From Flavobacteriales bacterium (GTDB lineage Bacteria; Bacteroidota; Bacteroidia; Flavobacteriales; Flavobacteriaceae): a DNA stretch of 64,000 nt. Under the pieces are notes generated by a model. It made no database searches, was not told the DNA's origin, and worked only from the letters and a program-made list of their open reading frames with translations. The stretch spans positions 165,318 to 229,317 of the forward strand of contig WTIO01000082.1 in NCBI GenBank assembly GCA_011526365.1. The letters run 5' to 3'. A program made the position numbers and the translations under genes. This document shows, one piece after another, positions 35,131-43,513 of this stretch (positions within the stretch are counted from its first letter, which is position 1; every line of letters starts with the position of its first letter).

Positions 35131-37275
35131 TTACAGATCAAAAAGCAACTCCCGATACTTTGCTAAGGGCCAAAGGGTGTTGTCTACCAAAAGTTCTAGC
35201 TTGTCACAATGGTAACGAATGGTATCAAAATATGGGGCTACAGTAGTGCTGTAAGCCGCAGCTTTTTCAGCTTCGCTTGTCATTACATTGGCCTTTTTTC
35301 GTGCAGCAATCATCTCTGTAGTAGTGGTGTTGATGTTGCTGATATGCGTTGCAATTTGCTCAATTAGTGTCATTTGTTCGGCAGCATGGGTAAGAAACTT
35401 GTCTCCGTAAATTTCTTTAAGGCCCCGTACATTTTCAATAAGAGTATTTTGGTACTTTATCGCAGTAGGAATCACATGATTTCTGGCAATGTCCCCCAGA
35501 GTACGGGCTTCAATTTGCAAGCGCAAAGTATATTCCTCCAAATCAACCGTGTAGCGGGCTTGGAGTTCCCGTTCAGTCATAATATGAAGGTTTTCAAAAA
35601 GGGTCACAGCAGGTTTGTCAATGTAGGCTGTTAATGCTTCCGGAGTAGTGCGGTTGTTACTCAAGCCCCTTTGCTGAGCTTCTTTTCTCCAGGCATCGGA
35701 ATAGCCGTCCCCTTCAAAAAGAATTTTTTTAATGTGCTTAATTTCTTCGCGAAGCAAATTAAAAATTGCATCGTCCTTCTTCATGTTTTTGCCTTGAATC
35801 AACTCCTCAACACCGTCGTGAAAATACTGTAGTTGCTCAGCCACTATGGCGTTGAGCACCGTCATGGGTTTAGCGCAATTGGCCTTGGCTCCCACGGCAC
35901 GAAACTCAAATTTATCCCCTGTAAATGCAAATGGCGATGTACGGTTACGATCTGTATTGTCCAACAATATTTCGGGAATTTTGCCAATGACATTGAGCTT
36001 TAAATCGGTTTTTTCCTCAGGGGATAGTTTCCCTTTGGACACCTGCTCTAAATTTTCCAGAACTTGTGTGAGTTGTTTTCCAATAAAAACAGAAATAATC
36101 GCTGGTGGGGCTTCATTGGTCCCCAAACGCAGGTCGTTACTAGCACTAGCAATGGAAGCGCGCAAAAGTGACTCGTGTTTAAGTACCGCCCGAATGGTAT
36201 TGATAAAAAAGGTGAGGAATTGTAAATTACTCATGGGAGTTTTCCCCGGGCGTAATAAATTCACCCCCGTATTTGTGGCCAGAGACCAGTTGTTGTGTTT
36301 CCCTGAGCCATTAATCCCCGCAAAAGGCTTTTCGTGGAATAGGACTTCAAAGTCGTGTTTGTACGCCACTTTTTGCATTACCTCCATCAGTAAGCTGTTG
36401 TGATCCACAGCCAAATTGGCCTCTTCAAACACAGGGGCCAATTCAAATTGATTGGGCGCCACTTCATTGTGACGGGTTTTTACTGGAATTCCCAACTGCA
36501 TACATTCAACTTCTAAATCTTTCATATAGGCTAAAACGCGCGCTGGGATCGAGCCAAAGTAGTGATCGTTTAATTGCTGCCCCTTTGAGGAAGCATGGCC
36601 CAATAGTGTTCGGCCAGTTAATGCAAGATCGGGACGTGTGGCAGCAAGGGCTTTATCTACCAAAAAATACTCTTGTTCCCAACCTAAGGTGGGAAGTACT
36701 TTGGACACATTTTTATCGAAAAATTTACATACTGCTGTAGCAGCTTCATCCACGGCTTGGATAGACTTTATCAAAGGAGTTTTATAGTCTAGTGCTTCGC
36801 CAGTGTAGGAGACAAAAATTGTAGGAATACAAAGAGTTTCTCCATAAATAAATGCAGGAGAACTGGGGTCCCAAGCAGTGTATCCTCTGGCTTCAAATGT
36901 GTTTCTAATACCTCCACTTGGGAAACTTGAGGCATCGGGTTCCTGCTGAATGAGTTGACTGGCATCAAACTTTTCAATTACCGCACCTTCAGGGGTTACC
37001 GTTAAAAAGGCATCGTGTTTTTCTGCTGTAGCTCCTGTTAGGGGTTGAAACCAATGGGTATAGTGAGTTACTCCTTTTTCTAGGGCCCAAGATTTCATAG
37101 CCACTGCAATTTGGTCGGCCAAACTACGGGGAATTCGCGCTCCCTTATCTATTGTTGCTTGAAACTGCGCATAAGCTTCATCATTTAAAAACTGTTTTAA
37201 GAGTTGATTGGAAAAAACATTGGCACCGTACAAAGAAGAATATCTGGTTCCTGAAACTGATGTGGTGGTATGCAT
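35131..37275 (-). CDS. glnN: GlnN, glutamine synthetase type III
   Basis: 714 residues, the large dodecameric GSIII class found in Bacteroidota and cyanobacteria; ATP-dependent amidation of glutamate. N-terminal GSIII domain, then catalytic signatures EQEYFLVDK near 230, CMQLGIPVKTRHNEVAPNQF near 280, KPFAGINGSGKHNNWSLATN near 345, RLGTNEAPPAIISVFIG near 410 and NRTSPFAFTGDKFEFRAVGA near 470, and a helical C terminus. I use ATG 37275 (MHTTTSVSGTRYSSL); an in-frame ATG 17 codons earlier would place translation across the likely transcription start. A -7 element TACATTTG lies at 37356-37349. Divergent from a second, GSII-type synthetase. Confidence 0.97.
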   Translation of the reverse strand: MHTTTSVSGTRYSSLYGANVFSNQLLKQFLNDEAYAQFQATIDKGARIPRSLADQIAVAMKSWALEKGVTHYTHWFQPLTGATAEKHDAFLTVTPEGAVIEKFDASQLIQQEPDASSFPSGGIRNTFEARGYTAWDPSSPAFIYGETLCIPTIFVSYTGEALDYKTPLIKSIQAVDEAATAVCKFFDKNVSKVLPTLGWEQEYFLVDKALAATRPDLALTGRTLLGHASSKGQQLNDHYFGSIPARVLAYMKDLEVECMQLGIPVKTRHNEVAPNQFELAPVFEEANLAVDHNSLLMEVMQKVAYKHDFEVLFHEKPFAGINGSGKHNNWSLATNTGVNLLRPGKTPMSNLQFLTFFINTIRAVLKHESLLRASIASASNDLRLGTNEAPPAIISVFIGKQLTQVLENLEQVSKGKLSPEEKTDLKLNVIGKIPEILLDNTDRNRTSPFAFTGDKFEFRAVGAKANCAKPMTVLNAIVAEQLQYFHDGVEELIQGKNMKKDDAIFNLLREEIKHIKKILFEGDGYSDAWRKEAQQRGLSNNRTTPEALTAYIDKPAVTLFENLHIMTERELQARYTVDLEEYTLRLQIEARTLGDIARNHVIPTAIKYQNTLIENVRGLKEIYGDKFLTHAAEQMTLIEQIATHISNINTTTTEMIAARKKANVMTSEAEKAAAYSTTVAPYFDTIRYHCDKLELLVDNTLWPLAKYRELLFDL

Positions 37276-37348
37276 ATTACTACAGATTAAATTACTACTA
37301 AGGGCAGCTAAGAAAGCAAATGACAAAAAGTGAACTTGCCTACTTTTG

Positions 37349-37491
37349 CAAATGTACTTCCTAAATTTGAGAAAAAATACGATTTATAGAATTTAACCCT
37401 TAAAAAATTGGGGGTATAATAAAAGTGTTAATAATATGTAATAAATAGACCCCTATTTTATGTGGGGTATGTATTGAAAAAACTATTTTAG
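37349..37491. promoter_or_regulatory. Shared control region of divergent glutamine synthetase genes with two GGGGTAT dyads
   Basis: Box 3 (37394-37417) reads TAACCC, 12 bases, GGGGTATA; box 4 (37448-37470) reads GACCCC, 10 bases, GGGGTAT. Their centres are about 53 bp apart. For glnA, TATTTTAG (37484-37491) is a near-consensus -7 element 15 bases after the GGGGT of box 4. For glnN, TACATTTG (minus, 37356-37349) is a perfect -7 element whose inferred start puts box 3 near -62. Neither promoter has a -33 TTTG. The same boxes and spacing precede glnK. Confidence 0.65.
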
Positions 37492-37508
37492 TCGAAAATA
37501 TTTAAAGT

Positions 37509-38510
37509 ATGGCAAAATTAGAATACATATGGTTGGATGGGTACAAACCCACAGCTAACCTAAGAAGCAAAACAAAAATTGTAAAAGATTTTAGTGGAAA
37601 ACTAGAAGACTGTCCCCTGTGGTCCTTTGATGGTTCCTCCACCCGACAAGCAGAGGGAGGCTCCTCGGATTGCTTGTTAAAGCCTATTGCTATGTATCAG
37701 GACCCTGACCGCCGCGATGGTTACCTCGTAATGACGGAAGTCCTTAATGCCGACGGAACCCCACATGAATCAAATGGACGTGCCACAATTGATGATGACG
37801 ACAACGATTTTTGGTTTGGTTTCGAACAAGAATATTTTTTATGGGATCCCGAAACAAATCTCCCACTGGGCTTTCCAAAAGATCAAACCCCTCAGGGCCA
37901 ATTTTACTGTTCTGCAGGAGCAAAAAATGCTTTTGGTCGTGAGATGGTAGAAGAACATTTAGATATGTGTTTGGATGCTGGAATAAATGTAGAAGGAATT
38001 AATGCAGAGGTTGCAGCAGGCCAGTGGGAATACCAATGCTTTGCTAAAGGAGCAAAAGCTGCTGGAGATGAAATGTGGATTTCGCGTTATCTGTTAGAAC
38101 GCCTAGGTGAAAAATACGGACTGGCCATCAACTGGCACCCCAAGCCTTTAGGCGCAACCGACTGGAATGGTTCTGGAATGCACGCCAACTTCTCTAACGA
38201 AACATTGCGAACCTGTGGGTCTAAAGAAACTTACGAAGCTATTTGTGAGGCCTTCCGCCCGGTAGTTAAAGAACACATTGATGTGTACGGTGCCGATAAC
38301 GATCAGCGTTTGACAGGAGACCACGAAACACAGTCCATTAACGAATTTAGTTATGGTGTATCAGACCGTGGTGCTTCTATCCGAATTCCAATTCTAACGG
38401 TAGAAAACGGCTGGAAAGGGTGGTTGGAAGATCGACGCCCAGCTTCTAATGGCGACCCGTATAAGATTGCTGCCCGCATCATTAAAACTGTTAAGAGTGC
38501 CAAACTGTAA
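37509..38510 (+). CDS. glnA: Glutamine synthetase type II (eukaryote-like, short form)
   Basis: 333 residues, close in length to GSII rather than the about 470 of GSI. Begins MAKLEYIWLDGYKPTANLRS (beta-grasp domain with CPLWSFDGSSTRQAEGGSSD near 38), then catalytic domain: FGFEQEYFLWDPETN near 102, INAEVAAGQWEYQ near 162 (Glu ligands), TDWNGSGMHANFSNE near 218, RLTGDHETQSINEFSYGVSD near 262 and RGASIRIP. There is no adenylylation Tyr loop of GSI-beta. It is monocistronic, with a strong terminator, and divergent from GSIII, so the cell carries two unrelated glutamine synthetases under one control region. Confidence 0.96.
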   Translation: MAKLEYIWLDGYKPTANLRSKTKIVKDFSGKLEDCPLWSFDGSSTRQAEGGSSDCLLKPIAMYQDPDRRDGYLVMTEVLNADGTPHESNGRATIDDDDNDFWFGFEQEYFLWDPETNLPLGFPKDQTPQGQFYCSAGAKNAFGREMVEEHLDMCLDAGINVEGINAEVAAGQWEYQCFAKGAKAAGDEMWISRYLLERLGEKYGLAINWHPKPLGATDWNGSGMHANFSNETLRTCGSKETYEAICEAFRPVVKEHIDVYGADNDQRLTGDHETQSINEFSYGVSDRGASIRIPILTVENGWKGWLEDRRPASNGDPYKIAARIIKTVKSAKL

Positions 38511-38532
38511 ACAGGTCAACCTTTTAATATTT

Positions 38533-38558
38533 AAAACCGGCGTTATGCCGGTTTTTTT
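38533..38558 (+). terminator. Terminator of glnA
   Basis: AAACCGGC pairs with GCCGGTTT around GTTAT, followed by a T run ending TTTTTTAT. It lies between the convergent glnA and antiporter genes and may also serve the opposite strand weakly. Confidence 0.88.
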
Positions 38559-38560
38559 AT

Positions 38561-39493
38561 TTATATAATAGTACTTAAAAACAATAGGTAGAGCACAATT
38601 AGGATGATCCCATCATAGCGCTCTAAGCTTTTCCCCGAGGGGAAAAACACTAAGGGAAGAACAAGTAAAGATATTCCCAACATCCAAAACATATCATTGT
38701 ATAACAAGCCCGAATCTACTACTTGTATAGGGACAATCATGGAAGTAATTCCCATAACAACAAGGATGTTAAAAATATTTGAGCCAATGAGGTTACCCAA
38801 CGAAATGGCTTTTTCCTTATTGAGAATAGCAATGATGGAGGCCGAAAGTTCTGGAATACTCGTTCCAATGGAAACTACTGATACACTAATAATACGTTCG
38901 CTGACACCTAACTGTTGGGCCAAGGCCACAGCACCACCAATCAACACTTCGGAGCCTAACCACAGGCCAACGCCACCAAGCACTAAAAATCCAAGGGTTT
39001 TATGAAGTGGGAGCTGTTCGTCATCTTCAGGGGCCTCATCAATTACTGCTTGCTTTTGGAAACGGAACAGATAAATTAAAAATAGAAGAAGGAGAACAAA
39101 CAGCACTATCCCTTCACCTCTACTCAGTTCCCCATCAAAAAATATAAATGCCATAAACAACAGTGTCGCAAACATCATCATGGGCCAATCGCTGATGTAA
39201 AAACTTTTGGTGACGTTAATGGGAGCAATCATAATGGTGATAGCCAACACAAAGGCCAGGTTAGCAATGTTGGAACCAACCACATTTCCCAATGCCAAAT
39301 CGGGATAGCCCGCTAGGGCCGACTGAACACTCACTATGAGTTCCGGTGCTGAAGTGGCAAATGATACCACCGTCATACCGATAACAATTTTTGGAATAGA
39401 CAATTGCAAGGAAAGAGAAACTGCTGCCTTCATCAACCAATTCCCCCCTTCTATTAAAAGATAAATTCCTATTGCAACAGCTAAAAAGTCCAA
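38561..39493 (-). CDS. Calcium/sodium antiporter (CaCA family, YrbG-like)
   Basis: 310 residues with ten membrane helices in two inverted halves, each with the exchanger alpha motif: VVSFATSAPELIVSVQSALAGYPDLALGNVVGSNIANLA (about 43-81; key GNVVGSNIAN) and SVVSIGTSIPELSASIIA with SLGNLIGSNIFNILVV near 190-240. Exchanges Ca2+ for Na+ or H+ across the inner membrane. The start appears to be TTG at 39493 (no in-frame ATG nearby), about 90 bases from the oppositely oriented tRNA-Arg. Confidence 0.92.
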   Translation of the reverse strand: MDFLAVAIGIYLLIEGGNWLMKAAVSLSLQLSIPKIVIGMTVVSFATSAPELIVSVQSALAGYPDLALGNVVGSNIANLAFVLAITIMIAPINVTKSFYISDWPMMMFATLLFMAFIFFDGELSRGEGIVLFVLLLLFLIYLFRFQKQAVIDEAPEDDEQLPLHKTLGFLVLGGVGLWLGSEVLIGGAVALAQQLGVSERIISVSVVSIGTSIPELSASIIAILNKEKAISLGNLIGSNIFNILVVMGITSMIVPIQVVDSGLLYNDMFWMLGISLLVLPLVFFPSGKSLERYDGIILIVLYLLFLSTII

Positions 39494-39586
39494 ACGCCTT
39501 TATTTTCGGGTAAAGATACCACTTCCACAAGAGATTCTACAAAATTTTAGAACTACGGGAAAAACAATTATATTTGCTGCCCATCA

Positions 39587-39660
39587 GGCCTCGTAGCTTA
39601 ACTGAATAGAGCACTTGATTACGGCTCAAGAGGTTGCAGGTTTGAATCCTGCCGAGGTCA
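39587..39660 (+). tRNA. tRNA-Arg (anticodon ACG)
   Basis: 74 nt with full cloverleaf: acceptor GGCCTCG with CGAGGTC (one G-U pair), D arm GCTT/GAGC, anticodon stem CTTGA/TCAAG around TTACGGC, whose middle bases ACG are the anticodon, T arm GCAGG/CCTGC around TTTGAAT, and discriminator A at 39660. CCA is not encoded. A34 would be changed to inosine by TadA to read CGU/CGC/CGA. An AT-rich gene block follows downstream. Confidence 0.95.
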
Positions 39661-39666
39661 CTTTAT

Positions 39667-39701
39667 AAAAAAGGGATTGCAGTAATGTGGTCCCTTTTTT
39701 T
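39667..39701 (+). terminator. Terminator after tRNA-Arg
   Basis: AAAAAAGGGA pairs with TCCCTTTTTTT across a 14-base loop directly after the tRNA. It is a simple stem with a long T run. Confidence 0.7.
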
Positions 39702-40062
39702 GTTTCTCACTTGCACACTATTTGCACACAAGTCCCATCAAAGAATTTTAAAGATTGTAATCAATTACAAAATCTCAATAGTTTTTGCTATGTATTGATT
39801 TTAGTAGAAATTTAAAAGAAAGGTTACATATCAAATCTCAACCCCCAACCTCAACAGAAAACTCATTTCCTGAAACACAGGGGGTGTGATTGCTATAAGG
39901 AATACTTAAGATGTCTTCAGTTTCCCTAACCACGTTACACAAAACCTCTTAAAACCACCCCCTAAAACCACATCAGGGAATAGCATATATATAATTTTGA
40001 ATAACAATAGGTTAGAGGAGATTTAGATTGGAGGCATTGGGGAATAAATAAAACTTAAAATA
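39702..40062. other. AT-rich non-coding stretch after tRNA-Arg
   Basis: About 360 bases without a credible ORF on either strand. It contains the direct repeat TTGCACAC (39711 and 39722, 11-base period) close to the tRNA end, and several C-rich runs further on (39840-39970). No integrase remnant, insertion-sequence end or second copy of the tRNA 3' end was found here. Confidence 0.5.
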
Positions 40063-41718
40063 TCATACTTTACAAAATATTCTGCTTTCCCAGGGGGCTA
40101 ATTTACTTTTATTTTGTTTATCATAATTACCTATTTGAAAAGTTAATGTTTTATCTGGATTTTCCCAATCTACGGCATGATCACTAAAATTATGAACAAT
40201 TAAAAATTCTCCATAAGTATCCCATCTTCGGTAACAAAAAATCTGTTGATGTTCAGGGTTTATGTCCTCAAAATAACCGTAAATCAATGTATGATTAGCC
40301 TTCCTATATGCAATTACTCGCCGATAGTAATTTAAAATAGAATTTTGATCTACATCGGCGGCGGCTACGTTAATTGATGTATAATTTTCATTGAGAGGAA
40401 TCCAAGGTTTTGCTGATGAAAATCCAGCGTACTCGGTGTCATCCCATTGCATCGGAGTTCGAGCGTTATCACGACTTTGCCAATGAACTGCCTTCATAAA
40501 TTTATTCATATCCTTACCCTTGTCTTCTGCAGCTCTCCATGCATTTTGAGTTTCAACATCATCATAATCGGAAATGCTTTCATGGGAAACATTAGTCATA
40601 CCTATTTCGTCACCTTGATAAATATAGGGTGTGCCACGCAAAGTCATTAATAATGTTACTAATAATTTTGATGATTCAAGGCGGTAAATACCATCATTCC
40701 CAAAACGTGAAACGATACGTGAAAAATCGTGATTACCAAGAAAAATACTGTTCCATCCGTTGTTCGCCAAAGCTTTATCCCATTGGCTGAAAATTGATTT
40801 AAAACGAATAAAACACATTGGAACAGGATCATATTTTCCCTCTAGCCCATAATCTATTGTGAGGTGATCGAAATGAAAAACCATGTTCAGTTCCTTTTCA
40901 GTGGCAGATACATAGCGAGGTCCATGCTCTAAATTCACACCAGGGCCTTCTCCTACAGTTACAACATCAAATTTTGAAAGTATTTTGTCATTCATTTCTT
41001 TTAAAAATTCATGAACCCGTGGACCATTCGCATAAACCTGTTCCATGACGTCAATAAAAGGCATATCGTTTGGTACATCGGAAAACTCAAGACGCTTTGA
41101 GATAAGTGAAATAACATCCATCCGAAGACCGTCAATGCCTTTGTCCAACCAAAATTCAATAATATCATAAACTTCTTGCCGTAACTTGGGGTTTTCCCAA
41201 TTCAGATCCGGTTGTTTATGAGTAAATAGGTGCAAAAAATATTCTTCAGTAGTATCATTCCATTTCCACACACTACCATTAAAAAACGATTGCCAATTGT
41301 TGGGTGATTGATTTTGATTATCCCCTCTCCATATGTAATAGTCGTGATAGGGATTGTCTTTACTTTTTTTAGCTTCTTTAAACCAGTGATGTTCATCTGA
41401 AGAATGATTGACAACCAAATCCATAATTAGTTTCAACCCTCTTTGATGCATAGCTTCAAGCAATCTATCAAAGCTAGTACTTCCACCAAACTCATCGCTA
41501 ATCTTTCTATAATCAGAAATATCATAACCATTGTCATGATTTGGTGATTCATAAATAGGGCAAAGCCAAATCATTGTGATCCCGAGTGATTGTAAATAGT
41601 CTAATTTCTGGATAATTCCTTCAATGTCACCCACTCCATTTCCTGTTGAATCTTTAAAGGAACGTGGGTAAATCTGATACACAACCCCTTCTTTCCACCA
41701 TTTTCTTTCAATCATCAT
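40063..41718 (-). CDS. GH13 alpha-glucosidase (oligo-1,6-glucosidase type)
   Basis: 551 residues, no signal peptide, so cytoplasmic. The GH13 barrel shows WWKEGVVYQIYPRSFKDS at 7-24, the NGYDISDYR region near 63, region I DLVVNHSSDEH near 100, region II DGLRMDVISLIS near 198 (nucleophile Asp), region III VVTVGEGPGV near 254 (acid/base Glu) and region IV FLGNHDFSR near 325. This suits hydrolysis of alpha-1,6 or alpha-1,4 gluco-oligosaccharides. The downstream position relative to a sodium/solute symporter (three-base gap, same strand) suggests import of a glucoside followed by cytoplasmic cleavage. Codon use is AT-rich compared with genes before 39.5 kb and after 46.3 kb. Confidence 0.93.
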   Translation of the reverse strand: MMIERKWWKEGVVYQIYPRSFKDSTGNGVGDIEGIIQKLDYLQSLGITMIWLCPIYESPNHDNGYDISDYRKISDEFGGSTSFDRLLEAMHQRGLKLIMDLVVNHSSDEHHWFKEAKKSKDNPYHDYYIWRGDNQNQSPNNWQSFFNGSVWKWNDTTEEYFLHLFTHKQPDLNWENPKLRQEVYDIIEFWLDKGIDGLRMDVISLISKRLEFSDVPNDMPFIDVMEQVYANGPRVHEFLKEMNDKILSKFDVVTVGEGPGVNLEHGPRYVSATEKELNMVFHFDHLTIDYGLEGKYDPVPMCFIRFKSIFSQWDKALANNGWNSIFLGNHDFSRIVSRFGNDGIYRLESSKLLVTLLMTLRGTPYIYQGDEIGMTNVSHESISDYDDVETQNAWRAAEDKGKDMNKFMKAVHWQSRDNARTPMQWDDTEYAGFSSAKPWIPLNENYTSINVAAADVDQNSILNYYRRVIAYRKANHTLIYGYFEDINPEHQQIFCYRRWDTYGEFLIVHNFSDHAVDWENPDKTLTFQIGNYDKQNKSKLAPWESRIFCKV

Positions 41719-41721
41719 TAA

Positions 41722-43293
41722 TTATTTTAAAATAAAAAATAGAATCACAATACACACAAATAATAATAGTGCCCAATACTTATAATTCTGATACCAAACT
41801 ATACCCTCGTTATCTTGGTTGATTAGTTCTTTTCGAAATGTAAAATTTTCTATGACCTCATTACTTGGTGGAGGCGCTGAATGACTAAAGACTATAAAAA
41901 GTAAGGCAGAAATACCCACAACGATCCCAGCAGTTATAGTAAAATGTAAGGACCACCATCCAAGCTGCTGAAATACAAAAAAAGTGATACCCAATATCGT
42001 TCCTAAACAGAGAGTCATGTAAGCTCCTTCACCGTTTCCACGTGAATAAAAGACACCAACTAAAAACAACACCACTATAGGGGGGACAAAAATAGTATAC
42101 ATCTGTTGTAGATATATCCAAATACCACCAAAGTTTTCAATCATTGGAGCCCAGGCAGCCGCAATAATCATAAGTACAAAGGTTGTTATCCGTCCATAAA
42201 AAAGGATTTGTTTGGATGTAAGTTCTGGTTTTTTTGGTTGAATAAAATCAACCACAACAAGTGTTGATGAAGAGTTTAAAGTAGAATCTACACTGGACAT
42301 AATTGCAGAAATAAGACCCGCTAGAACCAAGCCTACCAAACCCATTGGCAAGGCATCAGTCACTATGGTTGGATAAACCATATCTGGATTATCAATTCCC
42401 TCGTACAGGCTGATAGCCATAGCTCCAGGTATAACCATAATAAACAATGGAATCAACTTAAGGAAACCACCTAACAAAACACCCCATCGAGCATGTTTTA
42501 CATCCTTAGCACCAAGGACTCTTTGGACAATATATTGGTTGGTAGACCAATACCAAAACCCAAGTAAGGGTACCCCTAGAAAAAGTCCTGGCCATGGAAG
42601 AGTGGAATCACCAAGAGGACGGTAAATTGAAAAATGACCCTCAGGAGCGGCAGCCAGTACAGCTTCTATAGAAAAATCCATTTTTCCAAATAGAGTGTAA
42701 GTCAATACAATACTCCCCAAAATGAGAACGATGGCCTGTATGGTATCGGTGTATACAACAGCCTTCAACCCACCAAAAGCTGTATAAATTCCTGCAAAGA
42801 AGGCCAAAGTAAGTGTAGTTTGCCAAATAATAATGGAAGGGAAAAATGTTTTTAAAACAATGGCTCCAGCGTATAAGCCTCCCGCTGTTTCTACCAAAAT
42901 ACTGGTTATAATAGTTACAATAGAAAAAAATACTTGAGATCGACGATCAAAACGTTGCCCCAAAAACTCGGGGATAGTGGTGATTTTAGCATTAAGATAA
43001 AGTGGAACAAATATAAAAGCTGCAATAATCAGTGGTATGCCAGAAATCCACTCGTAAACCGATTGGACAATTCCACTAGAATATGCTGCACCAGTAAGTC
43101 CAATGATAGTAGAGCTTGAAATATTTGAAGCGAACAAAGAAAAACCAATTACTCCCCATGTTAAACTACGACCGCCTAAAAATAAATCTTCACCTGATTT
43201 GGTTCGACTTGCTACCCAAATCCCTAATGCCATTATCACTATAAAATATAACGCAATGATGGTTAGGTCAAGATAACTTAATAAACTATTCAA
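41722..43293 (-). CDS. Sodium/solute symporter (SSS family, SGLT-like)
   Basis: 523 residues with about 13-14 membrane helices. Recognisable: SGEDLFLGGRSLTWGVIGFS near 32, FASNISSSTIIGLTGAAY near 54 (Na+ site region), ETAGGLYAGAIVL, FGGLKAVVYTDTIQ near 175, WYWSTNQYIVQRVLGAKD near 250 and GLISAIMSSVDSTLNSSSTL near 330 (second Na+-site Ser/Thr). Similar to glucose/galactose-type symporters, and co-transcribed with the GH13 glucosidase. The start is TTG at 43293; no nearby ATG is in frame. Substrate presumed to be a glucoside or sugar. Confidence 0.9.
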   Translation of the reverse strand: MNSLLSYLDLTIIALYFIVIMALGIWVASRTKSGEDLFLGGRSLTWGVIGFSLFASNISSSTIIGLTGAAYSSGIVQSVYEWISGIPLIIAAFIFVPLYLNAKITTIPEFLGQRFDRRSQVFFSIVTIITSILVETAGGLYAGAIVLKTFFPSIIIWQTTLTLAFFAGIYTAFGGLKAVVYTDTIQAIVLILGSIVLTYTLFGKMDFSIEAVLAAAPEGHFSIYRPLGDSTLPWPGLFLGVPLLGFWYWSTNQYIVQRVLGAKDVKHARWGVLLGGFLKLIPLFIMVIPGAMAISLYEGIDNPDMVYPTIVTDALPMGLVGLVLAGLISAIMSSVDSTLNSSSTLVVVDFIQPKKPELTSKQILFYGRITTFVLMIIAAAWAPMIENFGGIWIYLQQMYTIFVPPIVVLFLVGVFYSRGNGEGAYMTLCLGTILGITFFVFQQLGWWSLHFTITAGIVVGISALLFIVFSHSAPPPSNEVIENFTFRKELINQDNEGIVWYQNYKYWALLLFVCIVILFFILK

Positions 43294-43513
43294 TATGAAA
43301 CCTTTTTATTCTAATATACTATAATTTTACTTTGACACAGAAATAATAATTTTTTAGAAATATGGATAAGTATTTAAGCATTAGCCTTTGATATATATAA
43401 CCGCTTCAACCTACCTTAATTGTTCTTTTGATCCAAAATAAAATTGTAAGATATCATTTTGAAGTTTCTGATAAGCTTTTGAGAAAAGATCATTTTTACT
43501 TAACCTTGTGTTG

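Noticed and set aside
35846..36403. 185-codon open frame opposite GSIII
   Set aside because: Lies wholly inside glnN on the other strand and carries no domain or signal.
37276..37326. Upstream start adding 17 residues to GSIII
   Set aside because: It would begin within about 20 bases of the inferred transcription start and adds residues unlike the usual GSIII N terminus; ATG 37275 is better.
39702..40062. Integrase remnant or att site beside tRNA-Arg
   Set aside because: No ORF with recombinase motifs and no second copy of the tRNA 3' end was found by eye in 39.6-46.4 kb; only a short TTGCACAC direct repeat remains.
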